DNA from: Faecalicatena contorta
GTDB taxonomy: Bacteria > Bacillota > Clostridia > Lachnospirales > Lachnospiraceae
NCBI RefSeq assembly: GCF_021531895.1
Contig: NZ_JAFBIX010000026.1
Location: 1-38,480, forward strand
DNA length: 38,480 nucleotides
Reading direction: 5' to 3'
The notes beneath the pieces are model-generated. The model had not been told where the DNA came from. It searched no databases and saw only the letters and a program-made list of their open reading frames with translations. Positions within the stretch are counted from its first letter, which is position 1; every line of letters starts with the position of its first letter. The translations under genes and the position numbers were made by a program. This document shows, piece after piece, positions 16,419 to 24,075 of the stretch.

Positions 16419-17138
16419 ATGGAACGTAAGATTACTATAGAAGAACCGATACGATATCAGGAAGATTATCAGATGCAGATGTTGAAGGTCAACCATCTAA
16501 ATGGAATATTGAAGATGGGAGGCAGAGGAGTTAACGGATGTAGTTGCTATGATTATGACGTCAGTGGAAAGATATCCATGAAAGCGATGTTTGAAAGAAG
16601 CAAAATAAGAGCAGAAGACATTAAAAACTTTCTCGCAGATCTTAATGCAGTATTAAAAGAAGTTGAGACTTATCTTCTGAATATACATTGTATCCTTTTA
16701 GATCCAGAATATCTGTTTTACGAAGAAGGAAGCTTCTTTTTCTGCTATTATCCATTGGCAAGGCAGGATCTGTGGGAGGCATTGCACACGCTGACAGAAT
16801 ATTTTGTAAAGCAGGCAGACTATCAGGATGCGGAATGTGTCCGATTAGTATTCTTGTTACACAAAGGAACGATGGAAGAGAATTACAGTCTGGAGAAGCT
16901 CACGGCAGAGTGTATTCACAGCCCGGAAACGGAAGAAAAATCTACAGGGGAGAGGGAGAAAGCGATGATAGAGTATGATACAGCAGAGCATGACTGGATT
17001 ACAGAACAAGAACTTGGAAGCTCCATTATGAGAGAAACAGAGAACTTGTGGACACCGGTGAAACGTTTTCTGAATCGTCATAAAAAACCAAAGTGGGGAG
17101 ATTGGGATGGATTGCATATCGAAGAAGAGGAATTGTGA
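16419..17138 (+). CDS. DUF6382-like cytoplasmic protein of the Tad locus
   Basis: A 239-aa soluble protein that closes the Tad operon. The N-terminal half, with FLADLNAVLKEVETYLLN and the CILLDPEYLFYEEGSFFFCY block, is what I recall for DUF6382, usually fused to a C-terminal FHA domain. No FHA-like motif (GRxxxSxxH) is visible, and the end is a short charged tail. The protein may have lost the FHA part or be a short family member. No terminator hairpin stands out after it. Family assignment is from recall. Confidence 0.65.
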   Translation: MERKITIEEPIRYQEDYQMQMLKVNHLNGILKMGGRGVNGCSCYDYDVSGKISMKAMFERSKIRAEDIKNFLADLNAVLKEVETYLLNIHCILLDPEYLFYEEGSFFFCYYPLARQDLWEALHTLTEYFVKQADYQDAECVRLVFLLHKGTMEENYSLEKLTAECIHSPETEEKSTGEREKAMIEYDTAEHDWITEQELGSSIMRETENLWTPVKRFLNRHKKPKWGDWDGLHIEEEEL

Positions 17139-17213
17139 TTTACACAGTAAATATATTCTACTATTATTATGACATAATAATAGCATTCAATAAAAGAAAT
17201 AAAGTGTTACTGG

Positions 17214-17242
17214 TTACTATCTCAAAGAAATTATGCTATACT
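17214..17242 (+). promoter_or_regulatory. Promoter of the rhomboid gene
   Basis: TTACTA at 17214-17219 and an extended -10 TGCTATACT ending at 17242, with a 17-bp spacer. Confidence 0.65.
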
Positions 17243-17286
17243 TAACAAAAGAAATGGAAGAAGCTACCAGAAAGTGATGCGTGATA

Positions 17287-17901
17287 ATGGGAAAAAATGT
17301 AAAGAAAGCTCCGTGTACAATCTTAATAGCAGCAATCAATGTGATTGTATTTTTTGTGCTTTCCTTTCAGGGAATGACAGAAGACGGAGCATTCATGTTG
17401 AAGCATGGAGCAATGTATGTCCCACTGATGATCGCACAAGGCGAATATTATCGGCTGTTCACCAGCATGTTTCTTCATTTTGGATTCGATCATCTGCTGA
17501 ACAATATGGTGACGCTGGTTCTGATCGGGTGGAATCTTGAAATTGAGATTGGAAAGATCAAGTTCTTGCTTATCTATATCCTGAGTGGATTGGGCGGAAA
17601 TATCCTGTCCGCATGGTGGGATATTCAGACGGGCGAATATGCTGTGTCTGCAGGTGCTTCCGGCGCAATCTTTGGACTGATCGGTGCATTATTATATGTA
17701 GCGATTCGCAATCGCGGGAGAATCGGTGATATCTCAGGCAAAGGAATTATATTTATGATTATTCTTAGCCTGTATTATGGATTCACAAGTACAGGTGTAG
17801 ATAATATGGCACATATTGGCGGAGTGTTATCAGGATTCCTGCTGAGTATCCTGCTGTACTGGAAGCGTAATCGTAAAAGTAGAGCCTATTCCTACCGTTG
17901 A
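17287..17901 (+). CDS. Rhomboid intramembrane serine protease
   Basis: A 204-aa polytopic membrane protease with about six helices. The catalytic dyad is Ser125 in GASGAIFGL and His176 in NMAHIGG; HFGFDHLLNNM (about 64-74) carries the usual N-terminal-loop and Asn residues. Substrates are unknown. A GTG at 17281 could also start it; the RBS is weak either way. Its last 72 nt overlap the histidine-kinase gene on the other strand. Confidence 0.92.
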   Translation: MGKNVKKAPCTILIAAINVIVFFVLSFQGMTEDGAFMLKHGAMYVPLMIAQGEYYRLFTSMFLHFGFDHLLNNMVTLVLIGWNLEIEIGKIKFLLIYILSGLGGNILSAWWDIQTGEYAVSAGASGAIFGLIGALLYVAIRNRGRIGDISGKGIIFMIILSLYYGFTSTGVDNMAHIGGVLSGFLLSILLYWKRNRKSRAYSYR

Positions 17902-18594
17902 TGTGGCACATATACTTCCGTGATGTGCATGAACAATTCGCTGTGCAACGGCAAGACCAAGTCCAGTGCCGGTTCTCTTATGAGTAACAAAAGGTTCGAA
18001 GATAGAGTTCATGTCCTCAGAAGAGATTCCGCATCCGGTGTCAGAGACGGAGATAAGAATATGGCTGTCTTCCAATGCAACATCCATAGAAATAGAAGGA
18101 TGCATATTGTCTGTTCGAGCCAGAACAGCATCTCTGGCATTGCCCAGGAGATTTAGAATGGTCTGCTTGATCTTGGTAGGGTCTAACATTGTCTCAGGAA
18201 GTTCAGGAGAGATTCTGGAGGTAAATTCAATATCTGTATCCAGAAGCGAAGCGGCAAAGGATAAGGATATTGTCTGGAAGAAGTTCTCAGTATCTACAGA
18301 TGACAGATGCAGGCGTTCGCCATTGTTATAAGAAGATAACTCTTCCAATAGTTGCTTCATATATTCAATATCCTGATGCATCTCTGCCCAGTGGCGGAAG
18401 GATGTTACTTCAGGATGTTGAGTCTCGATTAATTGCAAGGTACTATAGACGAGTGTCAATGGATTACGGATTTCGTGACTGATGGTGCTGATTTCCATCC
18501 GATGAGATTCTAATAGTCTGGTAAGAAGCTCATTTTTCTCCGGACTTTCTTTCATAATCTGTTGTAATTTGTCGTAGTCTGTCGCTGAAAACAT
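17830..18594 (-). CDS. Soluble orphan sensor histidine kinase
   Basis: A 254-aa kinase with HisKA and HATPase domains only. The phospho-acceptor is His40 in STISHEIRNPLTLVY. The N box is NLLGNARDAV, G1 is DTGCGIS, and G2 is GTGLGLAVAQ. No membrane segment or recognised input domain precedes the H box; the first about 30 residues are a short coil. No response regulator gene is adjacent. The 3' end overlaps the rhomboid gene by 72 nt on the other strand. The signal may come through protein contacts. Confidence 0.88.
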   Translation of the reverse strand: MFSATDYDKLQQIMKESPEKNELLTRLLESHRMEISTISHEIRNPLTLVYSTLQLIETQHPEVTSFRHWAEMHQDIEYMKQLLEELSSYNNGERLHLSSVDTENFFQTISLSFAASLLDTDIEFTSRISPELPETMLDPTKIKQTILNLLGNARDAVLARTDNMHPSISMDVALEDSHILISVSDTGCGISSEDMNSIFEPFVTHKRTGTGLGLAVAQRIVHAHHGSICATSTVGIGSTFTITLPVQQDTQQES

Positions 18595-18621
18595 AGTAAT
18601 TACCGCCCTTTCTGAAGTACC

Positions 18622-18650
18622 AGTTTAGCATCGGCGGATAAAATAATCAA
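18622..18650 (-). promoter_or_regulatory. Promoter of the histidine-kinase gene
   Basis: On the minus strand, TTGATT (18650-18645) and an extended -10 TGCTAAACT ending at 18622, with a 17-bp spacer. Confidence 0.65.
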
Positions 18651-18680
18651 TTATTATTTTTAGGAAAGAAGGATGAGAAT

Positions 18681-19088
18681 ATGAAAGATGAAAATTGCAT
18701 ATTTTGCAAACTTGCAAATGGAGAGATTCCAACATCTACACTTTATGAGGATGAGGACTTTCGAGTAATCCTGGACGCAAGTCCGGCAGCAAAAGGACAC
18801 GCCTTGATTCTTCCAAAAGAACATTATGCGAATCTCTATGAGTTGGATGATGAGGTGGCAGCCAAGGTATTGGTTCTTGCGAAAAAGATGATTACCAGGC
18901 TCACAGATATCCTTGGATGCGATGGATACAATATTGTACAGAATAATGGAGAGGCAGCAGGCCAGACTGTGTTCCATTTCCATCTGCATATGATTCCAAG
19001 ATATAAAGATGATAATGTCGGTCTTGGTTGGAAGATGGGAGAACTGACAGACGAAGATAAAGAGGATATCTTATCTAAGATAAAATAA
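18681..19088 (+). CDS. HIT family nucleotide hydrolase
   Basis: A 135-aa histidine-triad protein that hydrolyses nucleoside phosphoramidates or AMP-linked compounds. The triad HFHLH (His99, His101, His103) follows the N-terminal CIFC motif (Cys6-Cys9) of the HinT/HIT branch. An RBS GAAAGAAGG lies upstream of the ATG. The sigma-factor gene follows closely, 23 nt after the stop if its GTG start is right. Confidence 0.93.
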   Translation: MKDENCIFCKLANGEIPTSTLYEDEDFRVILDASPAAKGHALILPKEHYANLYELDDEVAAKVLVLAKKMITRLTDILGCDGYNIVQNNGEAAGQTVFHFHLHMIPRYKDDNVGLGWKMGELTDEDKEDILSKIK

Positions 19089-19111
19089 TTTTGGAAGCGA
19101 AGGATGAACAA

Positions 19112-19672
19112 GTGGGAGTTGAATCAATAGGAAAGACTGCCTTCGATGTAATTTACAACGATAATTACGATATTGTATATAAGGCAGCCATGAAATACTC
19201 TAGAAATCATCATACTGCAGAAGAGATTACGCAGAAAGTCTTTCTGAAATTATATATGAATATGGATCATATCAATATCAATGCCGCCAGATCTTGGCTG
19301 CTTTTGACAGCGAAATACATGGCATTGAACTACAAAAGAGATATGGCGCGGGAGTATCTGGTAGAAGAGATGGATGAAGATGAGGAGAAGATACTATCAG
19401 AATCCTGTGAAAACCCAGAAGATACATTTTTCAGAAAAATGAAAGAACGTGAATTCATGAAGCTGAAAGAAGATATATTTGCGGCATTATATAAAAAGAA
19501 TCTAAGGTGGTATGATGCGATTACAATTACTTATGTATTAGAAAAGCCACAAAAAGAAGTGGCGGAAAATATGGGAGTAACATTAGAAGTGCTGCACAGT
19601 ATGTTATATCGTGCAAGACAATGGATTAAAAAGAATTTTGAAGAAGAATATGACCACTTGAATAATGCATAA
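19112..19672 (+). CDS. ECF-like sigma-70 factor
   Basis: A 186-aa sigma factor with region 2 (DIVYKAAMKYSRNHHTAEEI) and a region-4 helix-turn-helix in the C-terminal third (QKEVAENMGVTLEVLHSMLY). The GTG at 19112 is preferred as GAAGGA precedes it by about 7 nt; an in-frame TTG at 19091 is the alternative. It lies after the HIT gene and ends in a terminator. A membrane anti-sigma-like gene occurs on the far side of the opposite-strand murG (21004-21864), which could be its partner. Confidence 0.88.
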   Translation: MGVESIGKTAFDVIYNDNYDIVYKAAMKYSRNHHTAEEITQKVFLKLYMNMDHININAARSWLLLTAKYMALNYKRDMAREYLVEEMDEDEEKILSESCENPEDTFFRKMKEREFMKLKEDIFAALYKKNLRWYDAITITYVLEKPQKEVAENMGVTLEVLHSMLYRARQWIKKNFEEEYDHLNNA

Positions 19673-19701
19673 AAACAGGTGCCGATTATGACACCTGTTT
19701 T
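19672..19701. terminator. Terminator between the sigma gene and murG
   Basis: A 10-bp stem, AAAACAGGTG (19672-19681) with CACCTGTTTT (19692-19701), directly after the sigma-factor stop codon; usable in both directions. Confidence 0.8.
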
Positions 19702-19725
19702 CTGTGTATGATATAGGACGGCAAG

Positions 19726-20793
19726 TTATTTATTTGCTGCAGCTTCAATCAGATCAATAATGGTATCGATAGAATTCTGCTGAGGTGAATTCTTCATAGC
19801 ATCTATGTAGGATTCACGATTCTCATATAAGCGAAGAATAGAATCGAGAAGGACTTGTTTATTCAGTTCCTCTTCTTCCAGAACAACACTATATCCCTGG
19901 CGTTCAAAAGAACGGGCATTGAGAATCTGGTCACCACGACTTGCATTTGCAGAAAGCGGAATCAAAAGATTCGGTTTGTGAAGTGCAAGAAGTTCGCAGA
20001 TTGCATTAGCTCCTGCACGGGATATTACGATATCTGTCAGTGCAAAGAGATCCTTGAGCTCATCTTTGATATATTCAAACTGAGCGTATCCATCCAGATT
20101 CTTCAAAGAGTCATCAATCTTTCCTTTGCCGCAGAGGTGTACGACCTGAAAATCCTTCAAAAGCTCTGGAAGGATGCCGCGGACAGCTTCATTGACTGCA
20201 ACAGAACCAAGACTTCCGCCAACGACCATGATCACCGGCTTGTCAGAAGTGAAGCCTAAGAATTCTCTTGCCTTGAATTTGTCACCGGACAATAATTCCT
20301 GACGGATAGGAGAACCTGTCAGTACAGCCTTCCCTTCTGGAAGATGTTCCAGCGTCTCAGGGAAATTGCAGCATACCTTTGTTGCTGAAGGCAAGGATAT
20401 CTTATTTGCAAGACCCGGAGTCATATCAGACTCATGAATAATGGTCGGTACATGTTGGCTCTTACCGGCAAGTACGACAGGAACGGAGACAAAGCCGCCC
20501 TTGGAGAAGATGACATCTGGATGTAAGATCTTGACCAGCTTCCTGGCTTCTCCCAGACCCTTAATCACACGGAACGGATCGGTAAAATTCTGAACACTGA
20601 AATAACGGCGCAGTTTTCCAGAAGAGATTCCATGATATGGAATTCCGAACTGCTCGATCAGTTCTTTTTCGATGCCGTTGTAAGAACCGATATAGTGGAT
20701 ATCATATTGTAATTCTTTCAGCCGTGGCAAGAGGGCAATGTTCGGTGTGACATGTCCTGCAGTGCCACCGCCAGTTAAGATAATGCGTTTCAT
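19726..20793 (-). CDS. murG: UDP-GlcNAc:lipid I N-acetylglucosamine transferase MurG
   Basis: Adds GlcNAc to undecaprenyl-linked muramyl-pentapeptide (lipid I) to make lipid II on the inner face of the membrane. The N-terminal GGGTAGHVTPNIAL (8-21) binds the lipid acceptor. The C-terminal domain has the UDP-GlcNAc site with VVGGSLGSVAVN, ISRAGANAICEL and IPLSANASRGDQ. 355 aa is full length. It stands alone on the minus strand with its own promoter, outside any visible dcw cluster. Confidence 0.95.
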   Translation of the reverse strand: MKRIILTGGGTAGHVTPNIALLPRLKELQYDIHYIGSYNGIEKELIEQFGIPYHGISSGKLRRYFSVQNFTDPFRVIKGLGEARKLVKILHPDVIFSKGGFVSVPVVLAGKSQHVPTIIHESDMTPGLANKISLPSATKVCCNFPETLEHLPEGKAVLTGSPIRQELLSGDKFKAREFLGFTSDKPVIMVVGGSLGSVAVNEAVRGILPELLKDFQVVHLCGKGKIDDSLKNLDGYAQFEYIKDELKDLFALTDIVISRAGANAICELLALHKPNLLIPLSANASRGDQILNARSFERQGYSVVLEEEELNKQVLLDSILRLYENRESYIDAMKNSPQQNSIDTIIDLIEAAANK

Positions 20794-20849
20794 AATGACC
20801 TCCCAATCTCAATATTACGTAATATTCATACGATATATGCTATAATTAT

Positions 20850-20877
20850 ATTATACGTTTACGTGGGAATTGGTCAA
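20850..20877 (-). promoter_or_regulatory. Promoter of murG
   Basis: On the minus strand, TTGACC (20877-20872) and TATAAT (20855-20850) with a 16-bp spacer, about 57 nt upstream of the ATG. Confidence 0.75.
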
Positions 20878-21003
20878 GAGAAAGAAAAAGATTTCGAACA
20901 CGTATCGTGACAGTTCTGACGCGTTTTTCAGATGCGCGGGGTGGACTGTTCACATTGCAACTCACTGTAATCATTCAAAGAAAACCTGACAAGGAGTATT
21001 ACA

Positions 21004-21864
21004 ATGAAGGAAAGTAAGGATCAACTGGAACAAATCATAAAAAATGAATACGACAGGCTTGCCCAAGAAGAAGAAAACGACATCCAGGCGGATGATACGA
21101 TAGAAGTACCCGAAGGAACGAAAGAGTCTCTGCGTGCGAAGATTGATCAGCAGATCGAAGAGATGAAAAAAGAAAAAATATATGCTCAGTTATCGGAAGA
21201 AGACCGAAAAGCTCTGGAACTGGGACGAAAGATCATGGCAGAAGAAGAACAGGAGAAGACAGAAGCCAAAGTGGTGCACAAGAAAAAGCGGTTTAAGATG
21301 TACTTTGGCCTGGCAGCAGTGCTGATACTGGTGATGGCCGTAGGAATCACCAGTATTGGTGGACCCGAGAGAATTGTGAGGATGCTGAAACAGGCAGTTG
21401 GAGACAGGGAAGTTGAGAAGGTTACCTCGGGTGAGGATAGTATGACAATAGTGGAAGAGAATGAGGAAAAGGCTTATGAAAAAATCAAAGAAGTTTTTGG
21501 TGTAGAACCAGTAAAATTAACCCAGAAAGTTGAAAAAATGAAATTTAATCGAATGGAACTAGATGAAGAAATGCAAATTGCAGAATTATTTTATGAGTAT
21601 AAAGGAGAAAATATAGTGTACTTTATTAATGCTTCATATGCAGATGCTTCATTAGGAATTGATGTTGAGGATGAAGTTGTTAATAATAGTAAAAAAAATA
21701 TTGAGGGATGTGAAATTGAGATTAAAGAATATAGGACTCCAAGTACAAATACAGAAAGATATTCCGCAAAATTTAAGTATAATGGACTTGAGTACTTCTT
21801 AGTAGGAACAATGGAAAAGGAAGCGTTTGATATAATTATAAATAATTTGTTTTTTTATAAATAA
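21004..21864 (+). CDS. Single-pass membrane protein, anti-sigma-like (DUF4367-like)
   Basis: A 286-aa protein with a long charged cytoplasmic part (1-98), one membrane helix (about 99-117) and an extracytoplasmic domain (about 120-286). The layout and the YAQLSEEDRKALELGRKIM stretch resemble Clostridia DUF4367-type proteins encoded after ECF sigma factors. The ATG has an AAGGAG RBS. A weak promoter, TGGACT/TGTAAT (20942-20971), may drive it. The DNA becomes visibly more AT-rich from about 21460, in the extracytoplasmic part. A sigma partner at 19112 is separated by murG. Function is inferred from layout. Confidence 0.65.
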   Translation: MKESKDQLEQIIKNEYDRLAQEEENDIQADDTIEVPEGTKESLRAKIDQQIEEMKKEKIYAQLSEEDRKALELGRKIMAEEEQEKTEAKVVHKKKRFKMYFGLAAVLILVMAVGITSIGGPERIVRMLKQAVGDREVEKVTSGEDSMTIVEENEEKAYEKIKEVFGVEPVKLTQKVEKMKFNRMELDEEMQIAELFYEYKGENIVYFINASYADASLGIDVEDEVVNNSKKNIEGCEIEIKEYRTPSTNTERYSAKFKYNGLEYFLVGTMEKEAFDIIINNLFFYK

Positions 21865-21932
21865 TTACGTTAGTTTTTGCTGATTTAGGTGTTTAAATAT
21901 ATGAGGGTAAAATCCTATAAAGGAGGTGGAAG

Positions 21933-22415
21933 ATGAAAAAAAGAATTATGTCTGTGTGCTTTGCATTGTTGTTAATGACGAACATGCTATTAATTTCAAC
22001 AACTAATGTCAAAGCGAGTTCAGATGATCCAATTTTGGATGGTTCGTATTTGACTCATGATGAAGAATCTATTGGTTATGATACGAAGATTACCAGAGGA
22101 GAAGATTTGCTTACAGGTTATTCCAAATGTGTTCGACTTGGACCCGGAGAATTATATGCCGGAGGAACAACAATTGCTGCGCATACTGTAGCAAGTGTAC
22201 AAGTTGCAGTAATTATTGAAAGAGCTCAGGAAGGTGATGATGCTTGGGAATATTATGATGGTTGGAATAAGGAAAACTTGAATATGGACCGAGTAGCGTC
22301 AAATCGTTCTTTACAGGTAGAAGGCGGTTACTACTATCGTGTAAGATGTGAGCATGCAGCAAATAGTGACGTGAGCTGTTCCTTTACCGATGGAATCTAC
22401 ATTGAAGAACCTTAG
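21933..22415 (+). CDS. Small secreted protein, DUF6147-like
   Basis: A 160-aa exported protein with a signal peptide (about 1-28, ending VKA) and a mature domain without cysteine-rich or catalytic motifs apart from two or three Cys. The block RGEDLLTGYSKCVRLGPGEL followed by AHTVASVQVAV resembles DUF6147, of unknown function. The RBS AGGAGGTGG is strong. It lies 68 nt after the DUF4367-like gene and shares its AT-rich character. Domain name is from recall. Confidence 0.7.
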   Translation: MKKRIMSVCFALLLMTNMLLISTTNVKASSDDPILDGSYLTHDEESIGYDTKITRGEDLLTGYSKCVRLGPGELYAGGTTIAAHTVASVQVAVIIERAQEGDDAWEYYDGWNKENLNMDRVASNRSLQVEGGYYYRVRCEHAANSDVSCSFTDGIYIEEP

Positions 22416-22422
22416 GAATCTT

Positions 22423-22440
22423 TCAGATGGGGATCTGAAC
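22423..22440 (+). terminator. Short hairpin after the secreted-protein gene
   Basis: TTCAGAT-GGGG-ATCTGAA is a perfect 7-bp hairpin just downstream of the stop. No strong T-tract follows, so terminator function is uncertain. Confidence 0.4.
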
Positions 22441-22528
22441 AAGAGGGAAAAAATTTATTAACTGACAGAAAAACAAAAAACAAAGAAACAAAAACAAAAG
22501 CCAATTAAAAAAATTATGTTGCGCCAGT

Positions 22529-22672
22529 CGGGGAGATTGTGGGAAGCGCCGTTTGCGGTGCGATTTAAAGGAATGAAAACTATTAATTTAATTTCAACCT
22601 TACATTGAGAAACCGTAAGACCCACGAGACGGGTTAAAGTCGTCGCAGACGGTGCTTCCCACAATCTCTCCG
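22529..22672. ncRNA. Structured element with a 29-bp closing stem
   Basis: 22529-22557 pairs with 22644-22672: 29 consecutive pairs, three of them G-U (read as + strand RNA), no mismatch. TTTAA (22564-22568) pairs with TTAAA (22634-22638). Two further hairpins fill the loop: AAGG/TGAAA (22568-22578) with TTTCA/CCTT (22592-22601), and ACCC/GGGT (22620-22634), giving a three-way junction. A-rich, almost T-free tracts flank it (about 22463-22500 and 22674-22706). No clear promoter is seen. It could be an ncRNA or a short inverted-repeat mobile element (MITE). The rest of the gap 22416-22768 holds only these tracts and two hairpins. Confidence 0.55.
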
Positions 22673-22700
22673 GCCAAAAAAAGAACGAAAAACAAAAAAG

Positions 22701-22738
22701 AAAGGATACGAGGCTACATGCTAGGCTTCGTATCCTTT
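22701..22738. terminator. Terminator of the TSCPD gene
   Basis: AAAGGATACGA (22701-22711) pairs with TCGTATCCTTT (22728-22738), with four more possible pairs inside. A residues on the left give a T-tract in the minus-strand transcript. Confidence 0.85.
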
Positions 22739-22768
22739 TCCCATGTTATAAGAAATCTCGTTCCCATC

Positions 22769-23017
22769 CTAATTATTATTCGCGAGTGCCATGCGAAGTG
22801 CCTTGGAGAGCTGGTCAGGGCAGGATGTTGCCTTGCTTCCGCAGGTAATGCCTTCCATACGAGAGATGGCATCGTGAACATTCATGCCTTTTACCAGGCT
22901 GGAGATCCCGGTAGTATTTCCAGCACATCCACCAACAAATTCTACATTCTTAATGATGTCTCCGTCCAGTTCTACTCGGATCAGCTGGGAACAGACACCA
23001 TGTGGTCTATAATCCAT
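22769..23017 (-). CDS. TSCPD-domain protein (TIGR03905-like)
   Basis: An 82-aa protein resembling the TSCPD domain found at the C-terminus of some ribonucleotide reductases and as standalone proteins. It has GGCAGNTTG, then CGSKATSCPDQL, from which the domain takes its name. The ATG at 23017 follows AAGGAGG by 9 nt; the frame extends further upstream without an RBS. The role of the standalone form is unknown. The strong terminator follows. Confidence 0.85.
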   Translation of the reverse strand: MDYRPHGVCSQLIRVELDGDIIKNVEFVGGCAGNTTGISSLVKGMNVHDAISRMEGITCGSKATSCPDQLSKALRMALANNN

Positions 23018-23126
23018 GCGTATTTGCCTCCTTTGTGTTTCGATATATCGGATTATAGCAAAGAATCCGGGCAAATTCTATAATTTTTCCGTATCTTTTA
23101 TAAAAAGATCATGAATCAGTCATAAG

Positions 23127-23155
23127 TTGAAATCCCATTTTCCATCCGTTATAAT
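23127..23155 (+). promoter_or_regulatory. Promoter of mtnN
   Basis: TTGAAA at 23127-23132 and TATAAT at 23150-23155 with a 17-bp spacer. Confidence 0.8.
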
Positions 23156-23253
23156 AGAGCATAGCACAGATGTATGATTGTGATGTAGAGAACATCTTGG
23201 GCATATCCTGAGATGAATCAATGGATAAGTTTATTAAGGAGGATGTCGGATAT

Positions 23254-23946
23254 ATGATAGGAATTATCGGAGCAATGGAAGAAGAAGTCGCAGCATTGAA
23301 GGATGATATGGAGGTACAGGAGACGATCGAGCAGGCATCTATGGTGTTCTGCAAGGGAACGTTATGCGGCAAAGAGGTAGTGGTAGTGAGAAGTGGGATC
23401 GGCAAGGTTAATGCAGGAATCTGTGCGCAGATTCTGGTGGACAGATTCCAGGCAGATACACTGATCAATACTGGAATTGCGGGATCTCTGGATGCGAAGA
23501 TCGATATTGGGGATATGGTCATCTCTACAGATGCCCTGCATCATGATATGGATGCCACGGTATTTGGTGATCCTGTGGGACAGGTGCCGCGAATGGATAC
23601 ATTGGCATTTCCGGCGGATGAGACGTTGGTTCAAAAAGCAGTCCGGGCCAATGAAAAGGCGAATCCGGATATCCATACATTTACCGGAAGAATCGCAAGC
23701 GGAGATCAGTTCATCTCTTCGCAGGAAGTGAAAGAAAGAATCGTGGAGAATTTTCATCCGCTGTGCGTGGAGATGGAAGGAGCTGGGATCGCTCATGCCG
23801 CTTACCTGAACAAAGTTTCGTATGTCATAATCCGTGCCATTTCGGACAAAGCCGACAACAGTGCGACCATGGATTATCCGGCATTTGAACGCAAGGCAAT
23901 TGCCCACAGCGTAAGGCTTATGAAGGAATTGCTGCCAATGTTGTAG
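23254..23946 (+). CDS. mtnN: 5'-methylthioadenosine/S-adenosylhomocysteine nucleosidase
   Basis: Cleaves adenine from methylthioadenosine and S-adenosylhomocysteine, feeding methionine and sulfur salvage and, in some species, AI-2 formation. The start MIGIIGAMEEEV is the family N-terminus. The substrate motifs VEMEGAGIAHAA and AISDKAD carry the catalytic Glu and Asp. Length 230 aa is normal. ATG 23254 is chosen from the family; AGGAGG lies 11 nt upstream, and an ATG at 23221 would add 11 residues. A hairpin terminator follows. Confidence 0.95.
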   Translation: MIGIIGAMEEEVAALKDDMEVQETIEQASMVFCKGTLCGKEVVVVRSGIGKVNAGICAQILVDRFQADTLINTGIAGSLDAKIDIGDMVISTDALHHDMDATVFGDPVGQVPRMDTLAFPADETLVQKAVRANEKANPDIHTFTGRIASGDQFISSQEVKERIVENFHPLCVEMEGAGIAHAAYLNKVSYVIIRAISDKADNSATMDYPAFERKAIAHSVRLMKELLPML

Positions 23947-23973
23947 AATGGATCCTGTACAAGAATCCTGTGA

Positions 23974-24023
23974 ATCTGACAGATTCTCCCTCGGGGAGGT
24001 GCGGAATCTGTAGAACGGTTTTT
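23974..24023 (+). terminator. Terminator after mtnN
   Basis: ACAGATTC pairs with GAATCTGT, with an inner CTCCC/GGGGAG stem, and a run of five Ts comes shortly after (about 24019-24023). Confidence 0.65.
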
Positions 24024-24052
24024 GAGCTCTCCTTTGGAAATTCAGCTATAAT
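24022..24052 (+). promoter_or_regulatory. Candidate promoter of the Pro/Gln-rich membrane protein
   Basis: TTGAGC at 24022-24027 and TATAAT at 24047-24052. The 19-bp spacer is long, so the -35 choice is uncertain. Confidence 0.5.
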
Positions 24053-24075
24053 GCTAGACAAAGGAGGGCTTTATT

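Noticed and set aside
22529-22672. Integron attC site, retron or tRNA-like reading of the structured element
   Set aside because: No paired RYYYAAC/GTTRRRY core, no reverse transcriptase gene nearby, and no cloverleaf or CCA end.
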